From contig CAJFHG010000011.1 of the NCBI GenBank assembly GCA_904379015.1, positions 16,427 through 80,426 on the forward strand: 64,000 nucleotides of DNA. Reading direction: 5' to 3'. Of this stretch, positions 44,668-54,119 are shown in pieces. A program made the position numbers and the translations under genes. The stretch comes from Candidatus Paralachnospira caecorum (GTDB taxonomy: Bacteria > Bacillota > Clostridia > Lachnospirales > Lachnospiraceae). Numbering within the stretch: position 1 is the stretch's first letter; every line of letters begins with the position of its first letter. The notes below the pieces were generated by a model. That model did not search any database, was not told where the DNA came from, and saw only the letters and a program-made list of their open reading frames with translations.

Positions 44668-44723
44668 CCAGGAAATCCGCGCGTGAAAGACAGAACAGAA
44701 TCTGACAGAAGGGAGAGGCAGAT

Positions 44724-45920
44724 ATGGGATTTGACAGTACGCCGAGGGCAAACAGGCTGCATATCGGGATTTTCGGAAAACGGAACGTGGGAAAGTCGAC
44801 GCTGGTCAACGCGCTGACAGGACAGGAGACTTCTCTGGTGTCCGCTGTGGCGGGCACGACGACCGATCCGGTCTATAAGGCAGTGGAACTGCGGGGGTTC
44901 GGGCCTGCTGTCCTGATCGACACGGCGGGATTTGACGATGAGGGAGTCCTGGGAAAGATGCGGGTGGAACGGACCCGGGAAGCCATGACCAAAACAGACG
45001 TGGCGGTGATCCTGTTTGATTCCGAGCCGGAGGAGGAGGCAGAGTGGGCGGAAGCCTTCCGGCAGCGGAAAACGCCGGTGATCGCCGTCATCAACAAGAT
45101 CCATGACCCGGACCGGATGGCCAGGGTAAAGGAGACAGTCCGGAACCGGATGGGGCTTGAGGCCATGGAGATCGATCCGGAAACAGGGCTTGGAATAGGG
45201 GAGCTGAAACAGAAAATCGCGGACAGCGCGCCGGAAAACTTCTGGAACGTGAGCCTGACGGGAAAACTGGCCGGGGAAAACGACCTGATCCTGCTGGTGA
45301 TGCCGCAGGATATCCAGGCGCCCAGAGGAAGGCTGATCCTGCCGCAGGTGCAGACCATCCGGGAGCTCCTGGACAAAAAATGCCTGGTCATGAGCTGTAC
45401 GGCGGATAAGATGGAGGAGACACTTCAGGCGCTGTCCCGGGCGCCGAAGCTGATCATCACGGATTCCCAGGCCTTCGCGCAGGTCTACGAGAAGAAACCG
45501 GCGGAAAGCATGCTGACTTCTTTTTCCATTCTTTTTGCCGGATATAAAGGAGATATCCGGGAATTTCTGAAGGGAGCCGGGGCCATAGACCGGCTGACAG
45601 AGGATTCCCGGGTGCTGATCGCGGAGGCCTGCTCTCATTCTCCCACAGAGGAGGATATCGGAAGGGTCAGGATTCCGAAGCTTCTCCGCCGGGCCGCGGG
45701 CGAGGGCCTGAAGGTGGATTTCGTGAGGGGCGTGGATTTTCCGGAGGATCTTTCCGGCTATGACCTGATCATCCACTGCGCGGCCTGCATGTTCAACCGG
45801 AAATATGTGATGGAGCGGGTCCGGGCGGCGCAGAAGGCGGGGGTCCCCATCAGCAATTACGGCGTTGTGCTGGCCCGGCTGAACCATATTCTGGACAAGG
45901 TGTGCTTTGTGGAAGACTGA
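44724..45920 (+). CDS. hydF: HydF-type GTPase, [FeFe]-hydrogenase maturation scaffold
   Basis: Scaffold GTPase on which the diiron subcluster is assembled before transfer to HydA. 398 residues: P-loop GKRNVGKST (~residues 16-24), switch AGTTTDPVYKAVEL, DTAGFDDEG, then INKIHD as NKxD. The cluster-binding residues are CSH in EACSHSP (~302) and HCAAC (~350), the expected CxH...HCxxC pattern. GGGAGAGG precedes the ATG. It lies 56 bases after hydE in one operon. Confidence 0.93.
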   Translation: MGFDSTPRANRLHIGIFGKRNVGKSTLVNALTGQETSLVSAVAGTTTDPVYKAVELRGFGPAVLIDTAGFDDEGVLGKMRVERTREAMTKTDVAVILFDSEPEEEAEWAEAFRQRKTPVIAVINKIHDPDRMARVKETVRNRMGLEAMEIDPETGLGIGELKQKIADSAPENFWNVSLTGKLAGENDLILLVMPQDIQAPRGRLILPQVQTIRELLDKKCLVMSCTADKMEETLQALSRAPKLIITDSQAFAQVYEKKPAESMLTSFSILFAGYKGDIREFLKGAGAIDRLTEDSRVLIAEACSHSPTEEDIGRVRIPKLLRRAAGEGLKVDFVRGVDFPEDLSGYDLIIHCAACMFNRKYVMERVRAAQKAGVPISNYGVVLARLNHILDKVCFVED

Positions 45921-45928
45921 AAGAGACA

Positions 45929-45957
45929 CCTTTACAAATAAAAAGGAACGGGGTAAA
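45929..45957 (+). promoter_or_regulatory. Promoter of the M29 aminopeptidase
   Basis: TTTACA (45929-45934), 17-base spacer, TAAAAT (45952-45957). It starts right after hydF, so the aminopeptidase has its own promoter. Confidence 0.6.
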
Positions 45958-46046
45958 ATGATAGCTGTCTGAAACCGGCGGAATGCGAATGCGGAAGCGT
46001 CTGAGCGGAAACGCGCCGGCAGAACAGAAAGGAAGGCAGCTGTCAG

Positions 46047-47177
46047 ATGGATGAAAGAATCAAAAAACTGGCAAATCAACTGGTCCGTTATTCCTGCAGA
46101 GTGCAGCCCGGTGAGCGGGTCTATGTCCATTATACGGGAGCGGACACCACAGATCTGGCCCGCCAGACGGTAAAGGAGGTTTACCGCGCCGGCGGGCAGC
46201 CGTTTATTCATTTTACAGATACAAGACTGCAGAGGGAGATGCTTCTGGGCTGCGGGGAAGAGCAGCTGAAGCTGATGGCGCAGATTGACAGCGCTGAGAT
46301 GTCTCAGATGGACTGCTATATCGGGATCAGAGGCGGAGACAATATCAATGAGCTGGCGGATGTGCCGCCGGAAAAGCTTTCTCTGTACAGCGCGCTTTAT
46401 ACGACTCCGGTCCATCATGAGATCCGGGTGCCGAAGACAAAATGGGTGGTGCTGCGTTATCCCTCCCCTTCCATGGCCCAGAGCGCGGGCATGAGTCTTG
46501 AGGCATTTGAGGATTTTTATTTCGATGTGTGCTGTCTGGATTACGGACGGATGGATGAAGCCATGAAGCCTCTGGTGGAACTCATGAACAGGACAAAGGA
46601 AGTCCGGATTAAGGGACCGGGGACCGACCTTGCTTTTTCCATTGAAGGAATACCGGCCGTTCCCTGCGCGGGAACCATGAACATTCCCGACGGCGAGGTA
46701 TTTACGGCGCCGGTGCGCGGTTCCGTGAACGGGACGCTGTGCTACAATACGCCGTCCGTTTATCAGGGCTTTACCTATGAGAACATCAGGCTGACCTTTG
46801 AAAACGGGAAGATCATAAAGGCGGAGGCCAATGACACGGACAAGATCAGCAGGGTATTTGACACGGATGAGGGGGCGCGGTATATCGGAGAGTTCTCGAT
46901 CGGCGTCAATCCTTACGTGACAAAACCGATGAAGGATATCCTGTTTGACGAAAAGATCCGGGGATCCTTCCATTTTACGCCGGGCAACTGCTATGAGGAG
47001 GCGCCCAACGGAAACCAGTCCTCCATCCACTGGGATCTGGTCTGCATCCAGACGCCGGAGTACGGCGGAGGGGAGATCTGGTTTGACGGCCGGCTCATCA
47101 GAAAGGACGGCAGATTTGTGGTTCCGGAGCTTATGGGACTGAATCCGGAAATGCTTACAGGAGAAGCAAACCCGTAA
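46047..47177 (+). CDS. M29-family aminopeptidase (AmpS/PepS-like)
   Basis: Metallo-aminopeptidase of 376 residues. Core M29 features seen: LANQLVRYSCRVQPGERVYVHYTG, GGDNINELADVPPEK, then metal-ligand region with IPDGEVFTAPVRGSVNG, EFSIGVNPY, and the C-terminal GNQSSIHWDLVCIQ with His and Asp ligands. Length is close to the family norm (~400). AAGGAAGG lies before the ATG. Peptide turnover enzyme; no functional link to hydF is evident. Confidence 0.9.
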   Translation: MDERIKKLANQLVRYSCRVQPGERVYVHYTGADTTDLARQTVKEVYRAGGQPFIHFTDTRLQREMLLGCGEEQLKLMAQIDSAEMSQMDCYIGIRGGDNINELADVPPEKLSLYSALYTTPVHHEIRVPKTKWVVLRYPSPSMAQSAGMSLEAFEDFYFDVCCLDYGRMDEAMKPLVELMNRTKEVRIKGPGTDLAFSIEGIPAVPCAGTMNIPDGEVFTAPVRGSVNGTLCYNTPSVYQGFTYENIRLTFENGKIIKAEANDTDKISRVFDTDEGARYIGEFSIGVNPYVTKPMKDILFDEKIRGSFHFTPGNCYEEAPNGNQSSIHWDLVCIQTPEYGGGEIWFDGRLIRKDGRFVVPELMGLNPEMLTGEANP

Positions 47178-47212
47178 CCGGGGAAATCATAATGGCGAAA
47201 GAGGAGATCAAA

Positions 47213-47710
47213 ATGTCAGTTGCAAAGGTAAAAGAATATCTGAAACAGTGGGATAAAGACAAGGATGTGCGGGAGTTTGACGAATCCAGCGCGACGGTGG
47301 AGCTGGCGGCCCACGCGGTGGGGGTGATCCCGGCGCGGATCGCGAAGACGCTTTCCTTCCTTTCAAAGGACGGAGAGCACTGTTCTCTGATCGTGGCGGC
47401 GGGAGACGCGAAGATCGACAATCCCAAATACAAGCACTTTTTCGGCTGCAAGGCGAAAATGCTCTCTCCGGAGGAGGTGGAACGCTTCACGGGACATGCC
47501 ATAGGAGGCGTCTGCCCCTTCGCCAATCCGGAGGGCAGGGTGACCACCTATCTGGATGAATCCCTGAAGCGGTTTGACACGGTATTCCCTGCCGCGGGAA
47601 GCGCCAGCTCCGCGGTGGAAATGACATGTGAAGAGCTTTATGTCTGCTCGGGCGCGGCCGGATGGATCGATGTCTGCAAAGGATGGCAGACTGAAAATGC
47701 CGCGCAGTAA
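47213..47710 (+). CDS. YbaK/ProX-type aminoacyl-tRNA editing protein
   Basis: A 165-residue protein of the YbaK/aaRS-associated domain family: VELAAHAVGVIPARIAKTLSFL, AGDAKIDNPKYKHFF, and the glycine-rich GHAIGGVCPFANPEG loop with VYLDESLKRFDTVFPAAGS-like strand. These hydrolyse misacylated tRNA. ATG 47192 has no ribosome site; GAGGAG lies 6 bases before 47213, so the latter is used. It follows the aminopeptidase by 35 bases. Confidence 0.87.
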   Translation: MSVAKVKEYLKQWDKDKDVREFDESSATVELAAHAVGVIPARIAKTLSFLSKDGEHCSLIVAAGDAKIDNPKYKHFFGCKAKMLSPEEVERFTGHAIGGVCPFANPEGRVTTYLDESLKRFDTVFPAAGSASSAVEMTCEELYVCSGAAGWIDVCKGWQTENAAQ

Positions 47711-47731
47711 AGGGATGCATCGGAAAAAGTC

Positions 47732-47770
47732 CGGCGGGGGCGGAAACAATCTGCCTCTGCCGTGTATTTT
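47732..47770 (+). terminator. Terminator after the YbaK-type gene
   Basis: CGGCGGGGGCGG (47732-47743) pairs along its length with CTGCCTCTGCCG (47751-47762) using some G-U pairs, then TGTATTTTT. Confidence 0.7.
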
Positions 47771-47800
47771 TGGGCAAAACGCCGGATATCATGCATAGAA

Positions 47801-47892
47801 TATTGATTTATTGTCGAGAATCAATAAAACAGAGGATAAGACTTAAAAAAAGAAAAAAATGACTTGCTATTTTTTAACAAATTAGGTAAAAT
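47801..47892 (+). promoter_or_regulatory. gap promoter region with inverted repeat
   Basis: TTGCTA (47864-47869), 17-base spacer, TAAAAT (47887-47892). Upstream, TATTGATT (47801-47808)-N10-AATCAATA (47819-47826) is a perfect 8-bp inverted repeat. The rest of the ~250-base gap is very AT-rich with no ORF. Confidence 0.6.
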
Positions 47893-47958
47893 ATCATATG
47901 AGTTAAAGATATAACTTATTAATATTTTTCATATTTTATATTTTAGGAGGAATTCAAA

Positions 47959-48990
47959 ATGGCAGTAAAAGTAGCGATCAATGGTTTTGGACGTATTGGC
48001 CGTCTGGCATTCAGACAGATGTTCAACGCTCCTGGATATGACGTTGTGGCGATCAACGATTTAACCAGCCCTAAGATGCTGGCTCATTTATTGAAATATG
48101 ACTCTTCTCAGGGTAAATACGCGCTGGCTGACACTGTTTCCTACAAAGAAGGCGAAGGCGACAATGAAGGCGCGATCATCGTAGATGGCAAGGAGATCAC
48201 AATCTATAAGAAAGCAAACGCTGCTGAACTGCCCTGGGGCGAGCTTGGCGTAGATGTGGTTCTGGAGTGCACAGGCTTCTACACCTCCAAAGCAAAAGCA
48301 TCTGCTCACATCGAAGCCGGCGCTAAGAAGGTTGTTATTTCCGCACCTGCTGGAAACGACCTGCCTACCATCGTATACAATGTAAATCATCAGATCCTGA
48401 CAAAAGAGGATACTGTTATTTCCGCAGCTTCCTGCACAACAAACTGCCTGGCTCCCATGGCTAAGGCTCTGAATGACCTGGCTCCCATCGAGTCCGGTAT
48501 CATGTGCACGATCCACGCTTACACAGGCGATCAGATGATCCTTGACGGACCTCAGAGAAAGGGTGACCTGAGAAGAAGCCGTGCCGGCGCTGTGAACATC
48601 GTTCCCAACTCCACAGGTGCTGCAAAGGCAATCGGCCTTGTAATCCCTGAACTGAACGGCAAGCTGATCGGCGCTGCTCAGCGTGTTCCCACACCTACAG
48701 GCTCCACCACTCTGCTGTTCGCTGTAGTTGACAAGGCAGTGACAAAGGAAGAGATCAATGCCGCTATGAAGGCTGCTCAGACAGAGTCCTTCGGATACAA
48801 TGAGGATGAGATCGTATCCAGCGATATCGTAGGCATGACCTATGGTTCTCTGTTTGACTCTACTCAGACCATGGTTGCTCCTCTGCCCGACGGCAAGACA
48901 GAGGTTCAGGTTGTATCCTGGTATGACAATGAGAATTCTTATGTAAGCCAGATGGTAAGAACAATCAAATACTTCGCTGAGCTGGCATAA
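47959..48990 (+). CDS. gap: Glyceraldehyde-3-phosphate dehydrogenase
   Basis: NAD-dependent glycolytic enzyme of 343 residues: [16 protein letters not shown] at the N-terminus, catalytic Cys in [13 protein letters not shown] (~155), [22 protein letters not shown], and [23 protein letters not shown] precedes the ATG. Codon use differs from neighbours (more GCT, CCT and TTC-type codons), as expected for a highly expressed gene. A terminator separates it from pgk. Confidence 0.97.
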   Translation: MAVKVAINGFGRIGRLAFRQMFNAPGYDVVAINDLTSPKMLAHLLKYDSSQGKYALADTVSYKEGEGDNEGAIIVDGKEITIYKKANAAELPWGELGVDVVLECTGFYTSKAKASAHIEAGAKKVVISAPAGNDLPTIVYNVNHQILTKEDTVISAASCTTNCLAPMAKALNDLAPIESGIMCTIHAYTGDQMILDGPQRKGDLRRSRAGAVNIVPNSTGAAKAIGLVIPELNGKLIGAAQRVPTPTGSTTLLFAVVDKAVTKEEINAAMKAAQTESFGYNEDEIVSSDIVGMTYGSLFDSTQTMVAPLPDGKTEVQVVSWYDNENSYVSQMVRTIKYFAELA

Positions 48991-49040
48991 GCATCAGTAT
49001 AGGACAAGCAAAGGCTTGAATAGCTGAATAAGATCCTGCG

Positions 49041-49078
49041 GCGGGTCCGGTTCTATCATAGGACCGGACCCGCTTTTT
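49041..49078 (+). terminator. Intrinsic terminator between gap and pgk
   Basis: GCGGGTCCGG (49041-49050) / CCGGACCCGC (49064-49073), extended by inner pairs to a 3-base loop, followed by TTTTT. It lies only 26 bases before pgk, and no pgk promoter is obvious. Confidence 0.9.
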
Positions 49079-49103
49079 ATCGGACGAAAACAAGGAGGCA
49101 TTT

Positions 49104-50309
49104 ATGCTCAACAAGAAATCTGTCGATGATATTAACGTAAAAGGAAAAAGAGTTCTGGTGCGCTGCGATTTCAACGTGCCCCTGAAGGATGGAAAGATCA
49201 CAGATGAGAACCGTCTGGTGGCCGCGCTGCCCACGATCAAAAAGCTGATCGCCGACGGCGGAAAAGTCATCCTCTGCTCCCATCTTGGAAAACCGAAGGG
49301 AGAACCCAAGCCGGAGCTGTCTCTGGCGCCTGTTGCCGTGAGACTGTCTGAGCTTCTTGGGCAGGAAGTGAAATTCGCGGCTGATCCTGAGGTGGTGGGG
49401 CCCAACGCGAAGGCTGCTGTAGAAGCCATGAAGGACGGCGATGTGGTGCTCCTTGAGAATACCCGCTACAGAGCGGAAGAGACCAAGAACGGAGACGCGT
49501 TCAGCAAAGAGCTGGCTTCTCTGTGCGATGTATTTGTAAATGACGCCTTCGGCACAGCGCACAGAGCGCACTGCTCCAATGTGGGCGTGACCCAATATGT
49601 GGATACGGCAGTGGTCGGATATCTGATGCAGAAGGAGATCGATTTCCTCGGCAACGCGGTGAACAATCCGGTGAGACCCTTTGTAGCCATCCTGGGCGGC
49701 GCGAAGGTCGCGGACAAGCTGAATGTGATCGCGAACCTGCTTGAGAAATGCGATACTCTGATCATCGGCGGCGGCATGGCTTATACCTTCCTGAAGGCAA
49801 AGGGCTATGAGGTCGGAACCTCTCTGGTGGATGATGAGAAGATCGATTACTGCAAAGAGATGATGGAAAAGGCTGAGAAGCTGGGCAAAAAGCTGCTCCT
49901 GCCTGTAGACACTACCATCGCGGACGCGTTCCCGAATCCGATCGACGCGGAGATCGAAGTATCTGTTGTGGCGGCTGACGCCATTCCGGCCGACAAGATG
50001 GGACTGGATATCGGAACAAAGACAGCGGAGCTTTACGCCGAGGCTGTGAAATCTGCGAAGACAGTTGTATGGAACGGTCCCATGGGCGTATTTGAGAATC
50101 CGATCCTTGCGAAGGGCACCATCGCGGTTGCGAAGGCGCTGGCAGATACGGACGCTACCACCATCATCGGCGGCGGCGATTCCGCGGCGGCTGTTAACCA
50201 GCTGGGATTCGGCGACAAGATGTCCCATATCTCCACCGGCGGCGGCGCTTCTCTGGAATTCCTGGAAGGCAAGGATCTGCCCGGTGTTGTGGCTGCCAAC
50301 GATAAATAA
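49104..50309 (+). CDS. pgk: Phosphoglycerate kinase
   Basis: Transfers phosphate from 1,3-bisphosphoglycerate to ADP. 401 residues: [76 protein letters not shown], and the C-terminal nucleotide loop [13 protein letters not shown] with [19 protein letters not shown]. Preceded by AAGGAGG. Probably co-transcribed with gap by read-through and with tpiA. Confidence 0.97.
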   Translation: MLNKKSVDDINVKGKRVLVRCDFNVPLKDGKITDENRLVAALPTIKKLIADGGKVILCSHLGKPKGEPKPELSLAPVAVRLSELLGQEVKFAADPEVVGPNAKAAVEAMKDGDVVLLENTRYRAEETKNGDAFSKELASLCDVFVNDAFGTAHRAHCSNVGVTQYVDTAVVGYLMQKEIDFLGNAVNNPVRPFVAILGGAKVADKLNVIANLLEKCDTLIIGGGMAYTFLKAKGYEVGTSLVDDEKIDYCKEMMEKAEKLGKKLLLPVDTTIADAFPNPIDAEIEVSVVAADAIPADKMGLDIGTKTAELYAEAVKSAKTVVWNGPMGVFENPILAKGTIAVAKALADTDATTIIGGGDSAAAVNQLGFGDKMSHISTGGGASLEFLEGKDLPGVVAANDK

Positions 50310-50375
50310 GCAAAGTAAGCGGAGAGGCGGAAGCCGGATGCGCATGAAACTGATAAAAGAAAAGAGGACAAAACA

Positions 50376-51125
50376 ATGGCAAGAAAGAAAATCATTGCCG
50401 GCAACTGGAAGATGAACATGACTCCCAGCGAGGCCGTAGAACTGATCAACACTCTGAAACCCCTTGTACAGACAGACGACGCTGACGTGGTATTCTGCGT
50501 GCCCGCGATCGATATCATTCCCGCGATCGAGGCCGCGAAGGGAACCAACATTGAGATCGGCGCTGAGAATATGTATTTTGAGGAGAAGGGCGCCTACACA
50601 GGCGAGATTTCCCCCGCCATGCTCACAGACGCAGGCGTGAAATATGTGATCATCGGACATTCCGAAAGAAGAGAGTATTTCGCGGAGACCAACGAGACAG
50701 TCAACAAGAAGGTGCTGAAGGCATTTGAGCACGGCATCACCCCCATCATCTGCTGCGGTGAGACTCTGACTCAGAGAGAGCAGGGCGTTACCATGGATTT
50801 CATCCGTCAGCAGGTTAAGATCGCGTTCCTGGGCGTGACAGCGGACCAGGCCAAGACTGCCGTGATCGCATATGAGCCGATCTGGGCAATTGGTACAGGC
50901 AAGACTGCGACCACAGAGCAGGCGCAGGAGGTCTGCAGCGGAATCCGCAGATGCATCGCTGAGATTTATGATGAAGCGACCGCAGATGCCATCCGTATTC
51001 AGTACGGCGGCAGCGTAAACGCCAAGACAGCCCCTGAGCTGTTCGCGCAGCCTGATATTGATGGCGGCCTTGTGGGCGGCGCCGCGCTGAAGCCTGATTT
51101 CGGCCAGATCGTAAACTGGAAATAA
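50376..51125 (+). CDS. tpiA: Triosephosphate isomerase
   Basis: Interconverts dihydroxyacetone phosphate and glyceraldehyde 3-phosphate. 249 residues: catalytic Lys in [13 protein letters not shown], His in [11 protein letters not shown] (~96), Glu in [15 protein letters not shown] (~167), phosphate loop [13 protein letters not shown] and [13 protein letters not shown]. Lies 66 bases after pgk. A terminator follows. Confidence 0.97.
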   Translation: MARKKIIAGNWKMNMTPSEAVELINTLKPLVQTDDADVVFCVPAIDIIPAIEAAKGTNIEIGAENMYFEEKGAYTGEISPAMLTDAGVKYVIIGHSERREYFAETNETVNKKVLKAFEHGITPIICCGETLTQREQGVTMDFIRQQVKIAFLGVTADQAKTAVIAYEPIWAIGTGKTATTEQAQEVCSGIRRCIAEIYDEATADAIRIQYGGSVNAKTAPELFAQPDIDGGLVGGAALKPDFGQIVNWK

Positions 51126-51162
51126 TATCTTTGCCTGAGAGCAGATATTTTTTAAATGAAAT

Positions 51163-51208
51163 AAAAAACGGGGACAGTCCGGATCAGAAAGGGCTGTCTC
51201 CGTTTTTT
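51163..51208 (+). terminator. Terminator after tpiA
   Basis: AAAAAACGGGGACAGTCC (51163-51180) pairs with GGGCTGTCTCCGTTTTTT (51191-51208) using two G-U pairs, loop of 10, with terminal T run. Confidence 0.88.
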
Positions 51209-51249
51209 AACGTGGAGAGGAACGCGTTAAACATCATAATTTTCCCCCC

Positions 51250-51278
51250 TTGTAGCGGTTATATTTTTTTATTATAAT
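51250..51278 (+). promoter_or_regulatory. Promoter of the GH76-SLH gene
   Basis: TTGTAG (51250-51255), 17-base spacer, TATAAT (51273-51278), giving a leader of about 130 bases. Confidence 0.6.
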
Positions 51279-51414
51279 GGAGGCACGAATGAATCTGCAG
51301 AACGGCGCGGAATAAAAAAACGGAAGGGGGACGGCGGATCGGAAGAAGGCAGCGCGGCGGGAGCGGATTCGAAATTATGTTTTTGAAATAACAAATACAA
51401 TGGGAGGGAATTGT

Positions 51415-53922
51415 ATGCATAGTAAATTGAAATGGCTGAGAAAACCCTTGTCGGCAGTGCTGGCCGTGACGATGATCCTGGGCGGAATGTTGTCCGCACA
51501 GGCGGCTCCCGCGGATCAGGCAGCGTCAGAAGAGCCGGCAGCGAGCACGGCCGCCGCGGACGAAATGCTGGACGACTGGCTGGATGTGTTCCTGCGGGAT
51601 CATCTGAATGAAGAAGGAGAGGTTGTCGGAAAGAGCACTTACCGCTGGAGCGACCGGTGGTACGAGACGAGCGCGAATGAAAGCATGGGGGAACCCAGAG
51701 AGACGGACTTCTGGCTTTCGGCGATCGTATTCGAGACCATGAATGACGCGCTGGAATACGGCACGGACGAGGCCTATAAGGAAAAAATCGAAGGCGTTAT
51801 GAATGATCTTTACACCAGCTTCGTGGAGTCAAACTGGCATCCGACCTGGGATGTGGACAGCTGGGTGGACAACAGCTACAACGATGACCTCTGCTGGTGG
51901 TCCATGGCGCTCCTGCGCGCTTACAATCTGACTGGTGAGGAGAAATATTTCAGCCTTGCCAAAACATTGTTTGACGAACTGTATGCCAATGGATGGGACG
52001 AAACGCCCGGATTCGGCGGCGAGCCCTACGGCGGGATCAAATGGCGCCGTGACGCGGGCGGAGTTGTGACCCCGATCGAGAATGCTTCCAAGAATATGTG
52101 CGCCAACGGCAACTCCTGTCTGGTAGCGGCCCGGTTCGCGCAGCATTATGAGGCTGTGGGCGACACGGAGAATGCGGAATACTACCGTGAGGTCGCCACT
52201 AAAATCTATAACTGGCTTTACGCACATCTGTACAAGGGTGACGGGGAAGTGATTGACAATATCGGCTATACCGGAAATGAGAACGGCGCGCAGTTTACCT
52301 ACAATTACGGCGTAGCGGCCGGCGCGGCCTTTGAAATGTATAATCTGACCGGTGAGCAGCAGTATCTCGACACGGCCGTTGAGATCATGGACAAGGCCTT
52401 TACGAAATTTACTTCTGATGGCCTCACCATCGTAGATGAGGGAACCGGTGATTCCGCCGGATTCAAAACGATCATGCTCCGGGTCGCTGCCCAGATGTAC
52501 AACAGCGGACTGGAGGAGTGCAGCCAGTACGGCGAATATCTGGTGGCCAATGCGTACCAGGCATGGAATCACCGCAGAGAGTCTGACGGGCTTGTCGGTT
52601 CCAATCTGAGATTTACGCCGAAGGATGACAATCGTCTGTGCAGCCCCTGCGCGGCGCTCGGGCCTTCTCTCCTTTACTGGGTACAGTTTGATCCCAATGG
52701 AGATTATGATTTCAATTTCCAGGGGAACAGCATCCCCGGACGCTATGAAGCGGAGCTGGCGTATCTGGACAATGTCAATACGTCAAGCAGCCAGGACGGC
52801 GTACAGCCTCAGTCCGGCACAGGATATACCTGGTACTGGGATGCCGACAGCACCCATGTGGCTGACGGATGGGCAGAATTTGAAGTTGAGGTTCCGGAAG
52901 CCGGCGAATACAACATGGATGTGAGCTGGTATACCCGGGGTGACAATTCCCGTCAGCTGAGCGTGAACGGCAGTGAGAACACGCGCATCGAATTTACGCG
53001 GACCAATGCCAATGCGTGGGAGACCAAGACCATTCCGGTACAGCTGAATGAAGGCAAAAACACGATTCGCTTTACATATTATAACCGGAATACGCACAGC
53101 GGCGACAGTGACAGAGATTCCTGGTTCTTCGTGGATTATATTGATATCTGGAAGGAAATGTCCGCGGAGGACGCGATGGCAGAGCTGGACGCCTACTACA
53201 GCGCGCTTCTGGAGAAGAATCTGTACAGCACAGACGGCAAGACAGAGCTGCAGGGAGCGCTTGACGCGGCCAGAGAGGCCATGAACGGCCTGCAGGGAAA
53301 AGAACTGTACGTTGCCCTCTGCGAAGGAAAGACTGCCCTGGACCAGGTCGCGACGGCGGAGATTGATGAAATCTTCGAAGATATCGCGCTGGATGACTGG
53401 TTCTGTGATGAAGTGACCTTCGTGTACCAGAAAGGCATCATGACAGGTCTGAATGAGAAGACCTTCGCGCCCTATGATTACCTTTACCGCGCGCAGATGG
53501 CACTTGTGCTGTACCGCATGAGCGGTGAGGAGGCAGGCGAATATGAACCTGTTTTCCCGGATGTGGAAGACAATATGTTCTACACCGATGCGGTTCTGTG
53601 GGCGCAGAAGGCCGGAATCGTGACAGGATACACCGACGTGAATCTGTTCCGGCCGGGCAGCGTGATCTCCCGTCAGGAGATGGCGCTCATGCTGTACCGC
53701 TACGCGAATTATAAGGGCTATGACACAGGCGCGAAAGCGGATCTCACGCAGTATGAGGATGCCGGCGCGGTCAGCGGATTTGCTCTGGATGCGATGGAGT
53801 GGGCGGTTGGAAGCGGCATCATTTCCGGCAAATATGAGCAGACACAGCTGGATCCCCTCGGCAGCATGTCGCGGGCTGAGTGCGCGATCATGATCAGCAG
53901 GTTTTTTGAAATCTACGAATAA
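51415..53922 (+). CDS. Surface-anchored GH76 mannanase-like protein with CBM and SLH domains
   Basis: Predicted secreted alpha-mannan hydrolase of 835 residues tethered to the cell wall. Order: signal peptide (~1-27, ending SAQAA), GH76 alpha/alpha barrel (~45-425) with the catalytic acidic pair in YNDDLCWWSMALLRAYN (~155), a jelly-roll CBM35/CBM6-like domain (~440-585), a helical FIVAR-like linker (~590-640), and three SLH modules (~645-835; FEDIALDDWFCDEVTFVYQKGIMTG, FPDVEDNMFYTDAVLWAQKAGIVTG, a third shorter one). GGGAGGG precedes the ATG at 51415. GH76 enzymes cleave alpha-1,6-mannan backbones of yeast walls or mycobacterial lipomannan. It interrupts the glycolytic gene series. Confidence 0.85.
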   Translation: MHSKLKWLRKPLSAVLAVTMILGGMLSAQAAPADQAASEEPAASTAAADEMLDDWLDVFLRDHLNEEGEVVGKSTYRWSDRWYETSANESMGEPRETDFWLSAIVFETMNDALEYGTDEAYKEKIEGVMNDLYTSFVESNWHPTWDVDSWVDNSYNDDLCWWSMALLRAYNLTGEEKYFSLAKTLFDELYANGWDETPGFGGEPYGGIKWRRDAGGVVTPIENASKNMCANGNSCLVAARFAQHYEAVGDTENAEYYREVATKIYNWLYAHLYKGDGEVIDNIGYTGNENGAQFTYNYGVAAGAAFEMYNLTGEQQYLDTAVEIMDKAFTKFTSDGLTIVDEGTGDSAGFKTIMLRVAAQMYNSGLEECSQYGEYLVANAYQAWNHRRESDGLVGSNLRFTPKDDNRLCSPCAALGPSLLYWVQFDPNGDYDFNFQGNSIPGRYEAELAYLDNVNTSSSQDGVQPQSGTGYTWYWDADSTHVADGWAEFEVEVPEAGEYNMDVSWYTRGDNSRQLSVNGSENTRIEFTRTNANAWETKTIPVQLNEGKNTIRFTYYNRNTHSGDSDRDSWFFVDYIDIWKEMSAEDAMAELDAYYSALLEKNLYSTDGKTELQGALDAAREAMNGLQGKELYVALCEGKTALDQVATAEIDEIFEDIALDDWFCDEVTFVYQKGIMTGLNEKTFAPYDYLYRAQMALVLYRMSGEEAGEYEPVFPDVEDNMFYTDAVLWAQKAGIVTGYTDVNLFRPGSVISRQEMALMLYRYANYKGYDTGAKADLTQYEDAGAVSGFALDAMEWAVGSGIISGKYEQTQLDPLGSMSRAECAIMISRFFEIYE

Positions 53923-53954
53923 ATCAGCATTGCCGTGATACGGTAAAGAAATTT

Positions 53955-53987
53955 TGCGGGGCCGCCTGGCGGCTCCGCACTTTTTTC
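53955..53987 (+). terminator. Terminator after the GH76-SLH gene
   Basis: TGCGG-GGCCGCC (53955-53966) pairs with GGCGGC-TCCGCA (53968-53979), followed by CTTTTTT. Confidence 0.85.
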
Positions 53988-54007
53988 GGCCATTTGTTTT
54001 TCCCGTC

Positions 54008-54036
54008 TTGCGCAGTCAGAGAAAATAAGGTACAAT
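54008..54036 (+). promoter_or_regulatory. gpmI promoter
   Basis: TTGCGC (54008-54013), 17-base spacer, TACAAT (54031-54036). Confidence 0.6.
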
Positions 54037-54119
54037 AATGTGTTGGAAGAGATTCTTCCGGCAATTGTGTGATTTTTATTTCGCAACAGAATGTTGTTAA
54101 GTCAGAAGGAGAATGACAT

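Noticed and set aside
47864..47880. True Rex operator at the gap promoter
   Set aside because: The centre is one base shorter than the palindromic consensus and one arm has a mismatch; kept only as a weak note.
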